64,000 nt of DNA from Pseudomonadota bacterium (GCA_023432855.1 JAEZEZ010000035.1:1-64000), one strand, 5' to 3'; positions 39,061 to 47,607 are shown, numbered from the stretch's first letter. Notes: generated by a model from the letters alone, not told the origin. Numbers and translations are program-made.

Positions 39061-39960
39061 TCACAGCGAGGTGTCCATCGGCAGCACCGGCGCCTCGCGC
39101 AGCAGGACGATTGCGATGCGGCGATTTCCCGCCAGTGTCGGGTCGTCGGGATACAGGGGATCGGACCCCGCCTTGCCCGCAACCGAATAGACCCGGTCGG
39201 CGTCGACCCCCGCGCTTTGCAGGAACTGACGCGAGGCGTTTGCGCGGTCTGACGACAGGGCCCAGTCCGCAGGCAGGCTGGCGCGGTTCGAGCGCGGCTG
39301 GGCGCTGGTGTGGCCTGTGATCGCGATGCGATTAGGCAGCTGGTTGATCACCTTGGCGACGGCGCGCAGCAGGACCTGGGCGCGCGCATTGGGCCGCGCC
39401 GAGTTGTTGTCGAACATCGACCGGCCTTCCTGATCGACCAGCTGGATGCGCAGGCCCTCGGGCGTCTGGTCGACGATCAGCTGTTTGGACAGCTCGGCCA
39501 GCTCCGGCATCGACTGCATCGCCTGGCGAAGGGATTCGGCCGCGCTGGCGAACTGCGCCGCCTCGCGCCGTTCGATCTCGGCCTGCAGCGCGGTGTCGCT
39601 GGCCGACGACAGGTTGGAGCTGGGGCCCGGCTGGGTCGTGTCGGGCGGCGCCTCGGGCGCCAGCTGTTCGATCACCGACTGCGATCCCGAGCTCTTGGGC
39701 CCGTCGTCGCCCAGCGACGTGCCGCCCAGGATGCCGCCAGAGCCGGATGTGGTTTCGGACACGCTGGCGGGCGCGAAATATTCCGCGATGCCCTTCTTCT
39801 GCTCGGGATCGGTCGCGTTGATCAGCCACATCAGCAGGAAGAAGGCCATCATTGCGGTGACGAAGTCGGCATAGGCCACCTTCCACGCGCCACCGTGGTG
39901 GCCCCCGCCGGAGACCTTCTTGACCTTCTTGATGAGGATCGGACGATCGCTCACGGACAT
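39061..39960 (-). CDS. motB: Flagellar motor stator protein MotB
   Basis: The 299-aa stator subunit anchors MotA to peptidoglycan and conducts protons. The N-terminal KKVKK cytoplasmic segment precedes one membrane helix with the proton-binding D32 (YADFVTAMMAFFLLMWLINA). The C-terminal OmpA-like domain has the peptidoglycan-binding pattern (ITGHTSAQPRS...DWALSSDRANASRQFL). An ATG at 39990 would add ten residues. motA is not adjacent, as in Caulobacter. A CtrA-like site lies about 46-60 bases upstream. Confidence 0.93.
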   Translation of the reverse strand: MSVSDRPILIKKVKKVSGGGHHGGAWKVAYADFVTAMMAFFLLMWLINATDPEQKKGIAEYFAPASVSETTSGSGGILGGTSLGDDGPKSSGSQSVIEQLAPEAPPDTTQPGPSSNLSSASDTALQAEIERREAAQFASAAESLRQAMQSMPELAELSKQLIVDQTPEGLRIQLVDQEGRSMFDNNSARPNARAQVLLRAVAKVINQLPNRIAITGHTSAQPRSNRASLPADWALSSDRANASRQFLQSAGVDADRVYSVAGKAGSDPLYPDDPTLAGNRRIAIVLLREAPVLPMDTSL

Positions 39961-40005
39961 GGATGCGCATCCCGAGGAGTGGTTTCCCATTTTGGGTCGC
40001 CAAGG

Positions 40006-40020
40006 TTAACCGCGCGTTGA
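40006..40020. promoter_or_regulatory. CtrA-box-like site upstream of motB
   Basis: The sequence reads TTAA-N7-TTGA, one mismatch from the Caulobacter CtrA consensus TTAA-N7-TTAA. It lies between divergent motB and the dehydrogenase gene, about 46-60 bases from the chosen motB start. CtrA controls flagellar genes in Caulobacterales, so this is a plausible site. A degenerate 8-base signal can occur by chance. Confidence 0.4.
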
Positions 40021-40074
40021 CCTTGAACGTCTGCGTTGCGCGGCCTAGTCCGGCGACAGATCAAGGAGCCTGAC

Positions 40075-40941
40075 ATGAAGATCGCTTTCGCCGGCCTGGG
40101 CGTCATGGGCGCGCCAATGGCCCGTCATCTGGTCGCGGCGGGTCATGAGGTGACCGGCTTCAATCGCACCGTTGCAAAGGCTGAGACTTGGGCGGCGCAG
40201 ACGGGCGGGAAATGGGCGGCGACGGTCAGCGAGGCGGCGGCGGGCGTCGAGCTGTTCATCCTGTGCGTCGGCAATGACGATGACGTGCGCGCCGTTGTGA
40301 CCGAGGCCCTGCCGCACCTGGCCCCGGGCGCCGTCATTGTCGACCACACCACGACCTCCGCCAGAGTGGCCCGAGAGCTGGCCGAGCAAGCCCAGACGCA
40401 CGGCGCCCGCTTCGTTGACGCGCCCGTGTCCGGCGGCCAGGCGGGAGCCGAAAACGGCCAGCTCAGCGTCATGGCCGGCGGCGACGCAGACGCCCTGGCC
40501 AGGGCCGAGCCGGCGCTGAAGGCCTATTCCAAGGCGATCAAGCACATGGGACCGTCGGGCGCGGGCCAGCTGACCAAGATGGTCAACCAGATCGCCATCG
40601 CCGGCGTGGTCCAGGGCCTGGCCGAGGCTGTGCACTTTGCCCAGGTCGCCGGCCTGGACACCGACGCCGTCTATGACGCCGTGTCGAAGGGCGCGGCCCA
40701 AAGCTGGCAGATGGACAACCGCTGGAAGACCGCCGCCAAGGGGCAGTTCGACTTTGGCTTCGCGGTTGACTGGATGCGCAAGGATCTGGGGCTGGTGCTG
40801 GACGAGGCGCGGACGAACGGCGCCGTCCTCAGCCAGACGGCGCTCGTCGACCAGTTCTATGCCGAGGTTCAGGCGATGGGCGGCAATCGCTGGGACACCT
40901 CCAGCCTGGCCGCTCGCCTGCAGGATCGCATCAAGGGTTAG
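40075..40941 (+). CDS. 3-hydroxyisobutyrate dehydrogenase-family oxidoreductase
   Basis: The 288-aa enzyme has a Rossmann NAD(P)-binding motif FAGLGVMGAPMARHL near the start, the substrate-binding loop DAPVSGGQAGAENGQLSVMAGG at about 115-136, and the catalytic K168 in GAGQLTKMVNQ. Such enzymes oxidise beta-hydroxyacids (3-hydroxyisobutyrate, tartronate semialdehyde or related); specificity cannot be told from sequence here. AAGGAG lies 7 bases before the ATG at 40075. Its end overlaps by 11 bases the 3' end of the cyclophilin gene on the other strand. Confidence 0.88.
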   Translation: MKIAFAGLGVMGAPMARHLVAAGHEVTGFNRTVAKAETWAAQTGGKWAATVSEAAAGVELFILCVGNDDDVRAVVTEALPHLAPGAVIVDHTTTSARVARELAEQAQTHGARFVDAPVSGGQAGAENGQLSVMAGGDADALARAEPALKAYSKAIKHMGPSGAGQLTKMVNQIAIAGVVQGLAEAVHFAQVAGLDTDAVYDAVSKGAAQSWQMDNRWKTAAKGQFDFGFAVDWMRKDLGLVLDEARTNGAVLSQTALVDQFYAEVQAMGGNRWDTSSLAARLQDRIKG

Positions 40942-41557
40942 GCGGGGTCTCGCGGCTGGCCGAGACAATGGCGATGCGCGGCTCCAGCATCTGGCCGCGC
41001 ATAAAGCCTTCGCCCTCGGTCGGCGACGTCGGCGCGGCGAGGATGGCGCGCGCCACATCCATGCCTTCGACCACCTTGCCGAACACGGCGAAGCCGTCAG
41101 CGTCGATCGAGGACGGCCGGCCCGCATCATAGGACGGCGTGTCGCCCAGAACGATGAAGAAGTCGCCCGTCGCCGTGCCGGGCGCGTATCGGGCCATCGC
41201 CACCGCGCCGTCGACGTGGCTCAGGCCCGTTTCGGTCGTCGGTTCATGGGCGATGGGCGCCAGGATACGGGCCGGATCGTTGTTGGTCCCGCCCTGCACC
41301 AGGCCCGTCTGGGGGCTGGATTTCATCGCGCGATAGAAGCTGGTCCTATCCAGCCTGTGCTGATCGACATAGGCCAGGAAGTTGCCGCCCGTGATCGGCG
41401 CGGCGCGGTCGTTGACCTCGATCACGATCCGGCCCGCCGCCGTCTCCAGCACGACGCGGGGCAGGGCTGGCGCCTCCTGCGCAGACGCCAGTCCGGGGCA
41501 CATCAAAGCGGGCCACATCAGGGCGGCGGCTAGACCGATCAGCGAGCGTCTCAGCAT
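40931..41557 (-). CDS. Periplasmic cyclophilin-type peptidyl-prolyl isomerase
   Basis: This 208-aa protein has a signal peptide (LIGLAAALMWPALMCPGLASA, cleavage near residue 26) and a cyclophilin domain. Conserved parts are ITGGNFLAYVDQHRLDRTSFYR, VQGGTNNDP, AMARYAPGTATGDFFIVLGD and FAVFGKVVEGMDV. The central active-site stretch AMAR..PGTATGDFFI retains the FFI core. It should assist folding of periplasmic or outer-membrane proteins. It lies 36 bases after hemB in the same orientation and may be co-transcribed. Confidence 0.88.
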   Translation of the reverse strand: MLRRSLIGLAAALMWPALMCPGLASAQEAPALPRVVLETAAGRIVIEVNDRAAPITGGNFLAYVDQHRLDRTSFYRAMKSSPQTGLVQGGTNNDPARILAPIAHEPTTETGLSHVDGAVAMARYAPGTATGDFFIVLGDTPSYDAGRPSSIDADGFAVFGKVVEGMDVARAILAAPTSPTEGEGFMRGQMLEPRIAIVSASRETPPNP

Positions 41558-41593
41558 GACGCCACACTATGGGCCGCAGCCCGCCCCGGCAAC

Positions 41594-42595
41594 CTATGCG
41601 CCCAGCAGCCGCGCCGCCTGCGGAGCGAAATAGCTCAGCACGCCCGCACAGCCTGCGCGCTTGAACCCGTGCAGGGTCTCGAGGATGGCGCGGTCCTCGT
41701 CCAGCCAGCCGTTGGCGATCGAGGCCTGCATCATCGCGTATTCGCCGGACACCTGATAGGCGAAGGTCGGCACGCGGAAGGTTTCCGACACGCGGCGCAC
41801 GATATCCAGATAGGGCATGCCCGGCTTGACCATGACGGCGTCGGCGCCCTCCGACAGGTCCATCGCCACTTCCTTCAGCGCCTCGTCAGAGTTGGCGTAG
41901 TCCATCTGATAGGTCTTCTTGTCGCCGATCAGCATCTTCGACGACCCCACAGCATCGCGGTACGGGCCGTAGAAGGCCGAAGCGAACTTGGCGGCGTAGG
42001 ACAGGATCAGGGTGTCCTGGAAGCCGTTGGCCTCCAGCGCCTCGCGTACGGCCTGGATGCGGCCGTCCATCATGTCGGACGGCGCCACGACGTCGGCGCC
42101 GGCGTGGGCGTGGATGAACGCCTGTTCGGCCAGCCGGTCCAGCGAGGCGTCGTTGGCGATGCGGTCGCCCTCCATCACCCCGTCGTGGCCGTGGTCGGTG
42201 TAGCAGTCCAGCGCCACGTCGGTCATGACGCCGATCTCGGGCGCGGCGTCCTTGATCGCCTTGATGCAGTCAGGGATCAGGCCGTCCGGGTCGGTCGCGC
42301 CCGTGCCGACCGCGTCCTTTATGGCGCCGTCCACGTTCGGGAACAGGGCGATCATGGGAATGCCCAGGTCGCGCGCCTCGACGGCGGCCCTGGCGGCCTC
42401 GGCCGGCGACAGGCGGAACACGCCGGGCATGGAGGCGACCGGCACGCGGGCCTCTGCGCCGTCATGCACGATGATGGGCCAGATCAGGTCGGCGGGCGTC
42501 AGGGTGGTTTCCGCAACCAGTCTGCGAACCCAGGGGCTGGCGCGCAGGCGGCGCGGGCGGGCGAGCGGGAAGGGGGCGGGCTGATACGGAAGCAT
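41594..42595 (-). CDS. hemB: Porphobilinogen synthase (5-aminolevulinate dehydratase)
   Basis: The 333-aa enzyme condenses two 5-aminolevulinates to porphobilinogen. The two active-site lysines are K203 (YAAKFASAFYGP) and K257 (MVKPGMPYLD). The metal region DVALDCYTDHGHDG at about 126-139 has aspartates where zinc enzymes have cysteines, so this is the magnesium-dependent type usual in Alphaproteobacteria. The ATG at 42595 was chosen; the open frame upstream is longer but unconserved. hemA is nearby at 43675, so the two heme genes sit within 2 kb, in opposite orientation. Confidence 0.95.
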   Translation of the reverse strand: MLPYQPAPFPLARPRRLRASPWVRRLVAETTLTPADLIWPIIVHDGAEARVPVASMPGVFRLSPAEAARAAVEARDLGIPMIALFPNVDGAIKDAVGTGATDPDGLIPDCIKAIKDAAPEIGVMTDVALDCYTDHGHDGVMEGDRIANDASLDRLAEQAFIHAHAGADVVAPSDMMDGRIQAVREALEANGFQDTLILSYAAKFASAFYGPYRDAVGSSKMLIGDKKTYQMDYANSDEALKEVAMDLSEGADAVMVKPGMPYLDIVRRVSETFRVPTFAYQVSGEYAMMQASIANGWLDEDRAILETLHGFKRAGCAGVLSYFAPQAARLLGA

Positions 42596-42743
42596 GGCGG
42601 GACCTTGGAAACCTCGCGCCGGACTAGCGCCGCCGGGCCCGTGGCGCAAATCGCGTCGTGCATCGCTTCGTTACGCGCACGATCATCGCTTGCGTCGGCA
42701 GGGGAAATGCGAGCCTATCGGCGTCGGATCCGGGAGACAGGCG

Positions 42744-43544
42744 ATGATCAGGCGATTGGCGACGGGCGCGGCGGTGCTGGCGCTGGCGACGGGACTGGCG
42801 GGGTGCATCATCGTCTCGTCTGATGGCGGCTCGCGCACCGTGGTGACGTCCAGCAGCGATGCGGCCGCCGCCTCCTACGACGCGCTTTACGCCGATGCCG
42901 TCGCCGATCCGCGCCGTCCGGCCGAAGAGGTCGCGCGCGACGCCGCCCGTCATCCGGCCGAAATGCTGGCCTTCGCCCAGGTCGCGCCGGGAGACAAGGT
43001 CGCCGACATCCGGCCGGGCGCCGGCTATTTCACCCGTCTGTTCGCTGACGTGGTCGGCCCGTCGGGGCGGGTCTACGCCTTCGTGCCCAACCGGACGATG
43101 GAGCGCGAGAACGCCGGCGCCGACGCCTTGGCCGCCGCCTATCCGAATGTGACGCGGGTCAACGGCCTGCTCGACGCCATGCGTTTCGCCGAGCCGCTGG
43201 ACGTCATCTTCATGAGCCAGGAATACCACGACTTCCACATCCCTCGCTTCGAAACCGACGTCGCGCGCATGAACGCGGCGGCCTTTGCGGCGCTGAAGCC
43301 GGGCGGGCGTTACGTCATCATCGATCACCAGGCCGCGCCGGGCGTGGGCGTTACGGCGGTCGAGACCCTGCACCGTATCGAAGGCGATTATCTGCGCCGC
43401 GAAGTCGAGGCCGCAGGTTTTGTCTTTGAAGGCCAGAGCACAGCCGTCGCCAACCCGGCAGACGACCACAGCCTCAATGTCTTCGACGCCGCCATTCGCG
43501 GAAAGACCGACCAGTTCGTCTATCGGTTCCGCAAGCCTGACTGA
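42744..43544 (+). CDS. Lipoprotein with a SAM-methyltransferase-like domain
   Basis: The 266-aa protein has a lipoprotein signal peptide with lipobox LAGC and C21 as acylation site. The mature domain looks like a class I methyltransferase: DKVADIRPGAGYFTRLFADVVGPSGRVYAF near residue 88, DVIFMSQEYHDFH, and LKPGGRYVIIDHQA. Motif I reads DIRPGAGYF rather than DxGxGxG, so SAM binding is uncertain. Such predicted exported methyltransferases occur in Caulobacterales; their function in a compartment without SAM is unexplained. I chose the ATG at 42744 because the leader begins there. Confidence 0.78.
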   Translation: MIRRLATGAAVLALATGLAGCIIVSSDGGSRTVVTSSSDAAAASYDALYADAVADPRRPAEEVARDAARHPAEMLAFAQVAPGDKVADIRPGAGYFTRLFADVVGPSGRVYAFVPNRTMERENAGADALAAAYPNVTRVNGLLDAMRFAEPLDVIFMSQEYHDFHIPRFETDVARMNAAAFAALKPGGRYVIIDHQAAPGVGVTAVETLHRIEGDYLRREVEAAGFVFEGQSTAVANPADDHSLNVFDAAIRGKTDQFVYRFRKPD

Positions 43545-43590
43545 TCAGCGGCGCTTGTGAGAACCGTTATCAATTAAGGGTTTGGACCAT

Positions 43591-43615
43591 TTGTCCATGC
43601 CCCGGACATGGACAA
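43591..43615. promoter_or_regulatory. Inverted repeat upstream of hemA
   Basis: The perfect 9-bp arms TTGTCCATG/CATGGACAA are separated by 7 bases and lie 60-84 bases before the hemA TTG. The repeat has no T-tract, so it looks like an operator or 5'-UTR hairpin rather than a terminator. It does not match the FnrL/FixK consensus TTGAT-N4-ATCAA or an Irr-type site. Its regulator is unknown. Confidence 0.45.
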
Positions 43616-43674
43616 GGCGCGAACAGGGGGGCAAATAACGCGCACATCTCGCCACAAGCGAAAGACCGCGTAGT

Positions 43675-44901
43675 TTGTTCGACTATAAGGCTGCCTTTAA
43701 CCGCTCCGTTGAGCAGGTCCGCAGCGAAGGGCGCTACCGCGTCTTCGCCGATCTGAAGCGCGTGCGTGGCGCATTCCCACAGGCGGTCCGCCGCCGCGAG
43801 GACGGGTCCGAGCAGGATGTCGTGATCTGGTGCTCGAACGACTATCTCGGCATGGGCCAGCATCCTGCGGTGCTGTCGGCGATGAAGAACGAGATCGACG
43901 CCGTGGGCGCCGGCGCGGGCGGCACGCGCAACATCTCGGGCACGACGCGTTCCGCCGTCGATCTGGAAAGCGAGCTGGCCGACTGGCACCAGAAGGAAGC
44001 GGCCCTGCTGTTCACCTCGGGCTACGTCGGCAACGAAGCCACGCTGGCGACGCTGCAGAAGATCCTGCCCGGCCTCATCACCTTCTCCGACGCCCTGAAC
44101 CACGCCTCGATGATCGCCGGCATTCGTCAGGGCGGCGGCGAGCGGCATATCTATCGCCATAACGATCTGGCGCACCTTGAGGCGCTGCTGGCCGCGGCGC
44201 CGGCGGATGCACCCAAGCTGATCGCCTTCGAGAGCGTCTATTCGATGGACGGCGACATCGCCGACCTGGCCGGCACCATCGCCCTGGCCCGGAAATACGG
44301 CGCCATGACCTATCTGGACGAGGTCCATGCGGTGGGCCTGTACGGCCAGACCGGCGCAGGCGTCGCCGAACGCGACGGAGTCCTGGACCAGATCGACATC
44401 ATCGAATGCACCCTCGGCAAGGCCATTGGCGTGATGGGCGGCTATATCGCCGCCGACGCCGTGATCATCGATGCGGTGCGCAGCTGGGCCTCGGGCTTCA
44501 TCTTCACCACCTCGCTGCCGCCGGCCCTGACGGCGGGCGCCCTGGCCTCGGTTCGCCACCTGAAGGCGCACACGGAACTGCGCGCCCAGCACCAGGAACG
44601 CGCGGCAACCCTCAAGGCGCGCTTCGCCGCCGCCGGGATCCCCGTGATGGACAGCGAGAGCCACATCGTGCCCGTGCACGTCGGCGATCCGGTCCACTGC
44701 AAGATGATCTCGGACATGCTGCTGGACGAATACGGCGTCTATGTTCAGCCCATCAACTATCCGACCGTGCCCAAGGGGACCGAGCGGCTGCGCTTCACCC
44801 CGTCGCCCAATCACACCGACGCCATGATGGATCACCTGGTCGAGGCGATGGACAAGCTGTTCGCCCACTGCAACGTGGCGCGCCGACCCGCCGCGGCATG
44901 A
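43675..44901 (+). CDS. hemA: 5-aminolevulinate synthase (TTG start)
   Basis: The 408-aa pyridoxal-phosphate enzyme makes 5-aminolevulinate from glycine and succinyl-CoA, the alphaproteobacterial C4 route to heme. The PLP lysine is K249 in [24 protein letters not shown] lies before it, and the substrate region [13 protein letters not shown] is near residue 78. The N-terminus [11 protein letters not shown] is that of the family, and the only possible start is the TTG at 43675, since an in-frame stop lies at 43636 and no ATG or GTG intervenes. Its stop overlaps the next small gene (ATGA). Confidence 0.95.
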   Translation: MFDYKAAFNRSVEQVRSEGRYRVFADLKRVRGAFPQAVRRREDGSEQDVVIWCSNDYLGMGQHPAVLSAMKNEIDAVGAGAGGTRNISGTTRSAVDLESELADWHQKEAALLFTSGYVGNEATLATLQKILPGLITFSDALNHASMIAGIRQGGGERHIYRHNDLAHLEALLAAAPADAPKLIAFESVYSMDGDIADLAGTIALARKYGAMTYLDEVHAVGLYGQTGAGVAERDGVLDQIDIIECTLGKAIGVMGGYIAADAVIIDAVRSWASGFIFTTSLPPALTAGALASVRHLKAHTELRAQHQERAATLKARFAAAGIPVMDSESHIVPVHVGDPVHCKMISDMLLDEYGVYVQPINYPTVPKGTERLRFTPSPNHTDAMMDHLVEAMDKLFAHCNVARRPAAA

Positions 44902-45086
44902 CGAGCGGCGACGACCTCGGCGAGGTTATCGTCGAGTTCACCCGCAACGGCCCCTATGTGAAATGCTCCGCCGTCCACGTCGCCACCGGCCGCGAGGTCA
45001 GCGCCATGGGCCCGGTCAATGAACCCAAGTCGGTCGAGCGGGTCGCCATCGCCAAACTGCGTCGGGTGCTGGCGGCGGTCCGCTGA
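44898..45086 (+). CDS. Small conserved protein downstream of hemA (DUF6898-like)
   Basis: The 62-aa protein reads [20 protein letters not shown], then [23 protein letters not shown], then a basic helix ending RRVLAAVR. It resembles the short alphaproteobacterial family often annotated DUF6898, from memory rather than a search. The start ATG overlaps the hemA stop (ATGA), which implies co-translation. There is no signal peptide or membrane segment. No function is known. Confidence 0.7.
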   Translation: MTSGDDLGEVIVEFTRNGPYVKCSAVHVATGREVSAMGPVNEPKSVERVAIAKLRRVLAAVR

Positions 45087-45101
45087 GCGGACTGGTCCTA
45101 C

Positions 45102-45117
45102 CCACAAGATGTTGTGG
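45102..45117. promoter_or_regulatory. NrdR-box-like palindrome upstream of glyA-nrdR
   Basis: The 16-base element CCACAAGATGTTGTGG has 6-bp perfect arms. It agrees with the NrdR-box consensus (aCaCwAtATaTwGtgt) at all strongly conserved positions except the last base. It lies 54-69 bases before the glyA GTG. NrdR is encoded two genes downstream, so autoregulation of glyA-nrdR is plausible. NrdR boxes often occur in pairs about 31 bases apart; I do not see a good second copy. Confidence 0.55.
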
Positions 45118-45170
45118 TTATCAGCGGCGGGGGATAGATAGGCCAGCTTCTGATTTGCGGGGATTTCAGC

Positions 45171-46454
45171 GTGACGGCCTTCACCCACGACGCCTATTTC
45201 ACCAAGACGCTCGCTGACGCCGATCCGGACGTCTTCAAGGGCATCCAGGGCGAACTGGGCCGTCAAAAGGAGCAGATCGAACTGATCGCGTCCGAAAACA
45301 TCGTCTCCCAGGCGGTGCTGGAGGCGCAAGGATCGGTCCTGACCAACAAGTATGCTGAGGGCTATCCCGGCCGTCGCTATTACGGCGGCTGCGAATACGT
45401 CGACATCACCGAGGATCTGGCGCGCGAGCGGGCTAAAGAGCTGTTCGGCGCCGCCTTCGCCAACGTCCAGCCGCACTCGGGCGCCCAGGCCAACCAGGCG
45501 GTGTTCTTCACCTTGCTGCAGCCCGGCGACACCTTCCTGGGCATGGACCTGGCCTGCGGCGGACACCTGACGCATGGCTCGCCCGCCAATCAGTCCGGCA
45601 AATGGTTCCGCCCGGTGACCTACAAGGTCCGTGAAGACAATCACCTGATCGATTACGACCACGTCGCCGAAATGGCCGAGCGTGAGAAGCCCAAGCTGAT
45701 CCTGGCCGGCGCCAGCGCCTATTCGCGCCACATCGACTTCAAGCGGTTCCGCGAGATCGCCGACAGCGTGGGCGCCTATCTGATGGTCGACATGGCCCAC
45801 TATGCGGGCCTGATCGCGGGCGGCGTCTATCCCGACCCGATCCCGCACGCCCACGTCGTCACCACAACGACGCACAAGACCCTGCGCGGTCCGCGCGGCG
45901 GCATGATCCTGTCCAACGACGCGGACCTGGGCAAGAAGATCAACTCGGCCGTCTTCCCCGGCCTGCAGGGCGGCCCGCTGGAGCACGTCATCGCCGCCAA
46001 GGCCGTCGCCTTCGGCGAGGCGCTGAAGCCCGAGTTCAAGCTCTACGCCCAGCAGGTGGTCAAGAACGCCCAGGCCCTGGCCGCTGTGCTGGTCGAGCGC
46101 GGCCTGGCCATCGTCTCGGGCGGCACCGACAGCCACCTGATGCTGGTCGATCTGCGGCCCAAGGGCGTGACCGGCAAGGCGACCGAGCATGAGCTCGAAA
46201 AGGCGCTGATGACCTGCAACAAGAACGGCGTGCCGTTCGACACCGCGCCCTTCACCGTCACCTCGGGCGTCCGCCTGGGCACCCCGGCGGGCACTACGCG
46301 CGGCTTCGGCGAGGGCGAGTTCCAGCAGATCGGTCACTGGATCGCCGACGTCGTCTCCTCGATGAACGGCGGCGACGAGGCTGATCCGGCCGTGGCTGCG
46401 GGCGTTGCGGCCCAGGTGCGCGAGTTGACGCACCGCTTCCCGATTTACGGATAA
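45171..46454 (+). CDS. glyA: Serine hydroxymethyltransferase
   Basis: The 427-aa PLP enzyme converts serine and tetrahydrofolate to glycine and 5,10-methylene-tetrahydrofolate. The PLP lysine is K236 in [14 protein letters not shown], and [15 protein letters not shown] (residues 59-73) and [11 protein letters not shown] (101-111) are standard. It starts at the GTG at 45171; no ATG lies closer to the conserved N-terminus. It supplies one-carbon units for dTMP, which fits its linkage with nrdR. It is followed after 7 bases by nrdR. Confidence 0.96.
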   Translation: MTAFTHDAYFTKTLADADPDVFKGIQGELGRQKEQIELIASENIVSQAVLEAQGSVLTNKYAEGYPGRRYYGGCEYVDITEDLARERAKELFGAAFANVQPHSGAQANQAVFFTLLQPGDTFLGMDLACGGHLTHGSPANQSGKWFRPVTYKVREDNHLIDYDHVAEMAEREKPKLILAGASAYSRHIDFKRFREIADSVGAYLMVDMAHYAGLIAGGVYPDPIPHAHVVTTTTHKTLRGPRGGMILSNDADLGKKINSAVFPGLQGGPLEHVIAAKAVAFGEALKPEFKLYAQQVVKNAQALAAVLVERGLAIVSGGTDSHLMLVDLRPKGVTGKATEHELEKALMTCNKNGVPFDTAPFTVTSGVRLGTPAGTTRGFGEGEFQQIGHWIADVVSSMNGGDEADPAVAAGVAAQVRELTHRFPIYG

Positions 46455-46461
46455 GCCGCTG

Positions 46462-46947
46462 ATGAAGTGCCCCTTTTGCGGTCATCAGGATACTCAGGTC
46501 AAAGACAGTCGGCCGTCTGACGACGGTTCGGCCATTCGCCGCCGCCGGTCCTGCCCCCATTGCAACGGGCGCTTCACCACCTTCGAGCGGGTTCAGCTGC
46601 GCGAACTTGTCATTCTGAAGCGCAACGGTCGCCGTACGCCGTTTGACCGCGACAAGCTGGAACGCTCGCTGGGCGTGGCGCTGCGCAAGCGCCCGGTCCA
46701 GCCCGACCAGATCGAGCAGATGGTCAACCGGATCGTCCGCCAGCTGGAAAGCCTGGGCGAAACCGAGATTCCGTCCAGCACGGTCGGCGACTTCATCATG
46801 AAGGCGCTGAAGGGCGTCGATGAGGTCGCCTACGTCCGCTACGCCTCGGTCTACAAGGACTTTCGCCACACCGGCGACTTCGCCAAATTCCTCGGTGCGG
46901 AAGGGCTGGCCGACGGGGGCCTGGACGAGCCGACCGGCAAGGCCTGA
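46462..46947 (+). CDS. nrdR: Transcriptional repressor NrdR
   Basis: The 161-aa regulator represses ribonucleotide reductase genes when dATP and ATP occupy its ATP-cone. The zinc ribbon uses C3, C6, C31 and C34 (MKCPFCGH and [14 protein letters not shown]). The ATP-cone covers about residues 49-139 ([21 protein letters not shown] onward). The stop overlaps the ATG of the RibD-like gene (TGATG). This nrdR-rib-nusB order is typical of many Proteobacteria. Confidence 0.96.
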   Translation: MKCPFCGHQDTQVKDSRPSDDGSAIRRRRSCPHCNGRFTTFERVQLRELVILKRNGRRTPFDRDKLERSLGVALRKRPVQPDQIEQMVNRIVRQLESLGETEIPSSTVGDFIMKALKGVDEVAYVRYASVYKDFRHTGDFAKFLGAEGLADGGLDEPTGKA

Positions 46948-47573
46948 TGCGTCCGCGCGTCACCCTGAAACTGGCGACGTCGCTGGACGGGCGCATCGCC
47001 ACAGCGTCGGGTGAAAGCCAGTGGATTACCGGCGAGGCGGCCCGGCTGGAGGGCCACAGGCTGCGCGCCGCCCACGACGCCATTCTGGTCGGCGTCGAAA
47101 CGGTTCTGCATGACGACCCCGCCCTGACTGCCCGCCTGCCTGGACGCACGGTGGATCAGCCCCTGCGCGTGGTTTTGGACAGCCGCCTGCGCACCCCTGC
47201 AACGGCTAAACTGGCGACCGGCGGGACCCTTATCCTGACCGCGGTGGAGCCTCGTCCCGTCGGGGACGCCGCCGTTGTCCGCGCCGAGGCAGAAGACGGT
47301 CGCCCCGGCATCCCGGCGGTCCTGCAGGCCCTGGCGAAGGCGGGCGTCGGTTCGATTTTGATCGAAGGCGGCGGCCAGGTCGCCGCCAGCTTCCTTGGCG
47401 CGGGCTGCGTCGATACCCTGGAATGGTTTCGCGCGCCGATCCTGCTGGGCGGCGAGGGCAGGCCCTGCGTTGCGGCCCTGGCTCTTGCAAAGCTGGCGGA
47501 AGCCCCCAAGTTCCGACGCTTGAGCGTCGACGTCGTCGGCGACGATCTATGGGAGCGATACGCGCGGATCTGA
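46947..47573 (+). CDS. RibD-type reductase domain protein (no deaminase domain)
   Basis: The 208-aa protein covers only the RibD C-terminal domain, which reduces the ribosyl side chain of 5-amino-6-ribosylaminouracil 5'-phosphate with NADPH. The motifs are RPRVTLKLATSLDGRIATASGESQWITGEAAR, HDAILVGVETVLHDDPALT and ILIEGGGQVAASFL. The zinc-dependent deaminase domain of standard RibD (HAE and PCxxxGRTPPC) is absent, and there is no room for it because nrdR ends at this start codon. The deaminase must be encoded elsewhere or by a separate gene. Confidence 0.85.
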   Translation: MRPRVTLKLATSLDGRIATASGESQWITGEAARLEGHRLRAAHDAILVGVETVLHDDPALTARLPGRTVDQPLRVVLDSRLRTPATAKLATGGTLILTAVEPRPVGDAAVVRAEAEDGRPGIPAVLQALAKAGVGSILIEGGGQVAASFLGAGCVDTLEWFRAPILLGGEGRPCVAALALAKLAEAPKFRRLSVDVVGDDLWERYARI

Positions 47574-47580
47574 CCGCCGT

Positions 47581-47607
47581 TTCGCACTATTCGCACTATT
47601 CGCACTG
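47581..47607. repeat. Three 9-bp tandem direct repeats before ribE
   Basis: TTCGCACTA is repeated twice and followed by TTCGCACTG, head to tail without gaps. The array lies in the 65-base gap between the RibD-like gene and ribE, 32 bases before the ribE start, and is followed by TAAAATTTT, a local A/T-rich stretch that could be a -10 region. It could be a repeated regulator site, or simple slippage. Confidence 0.6.
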
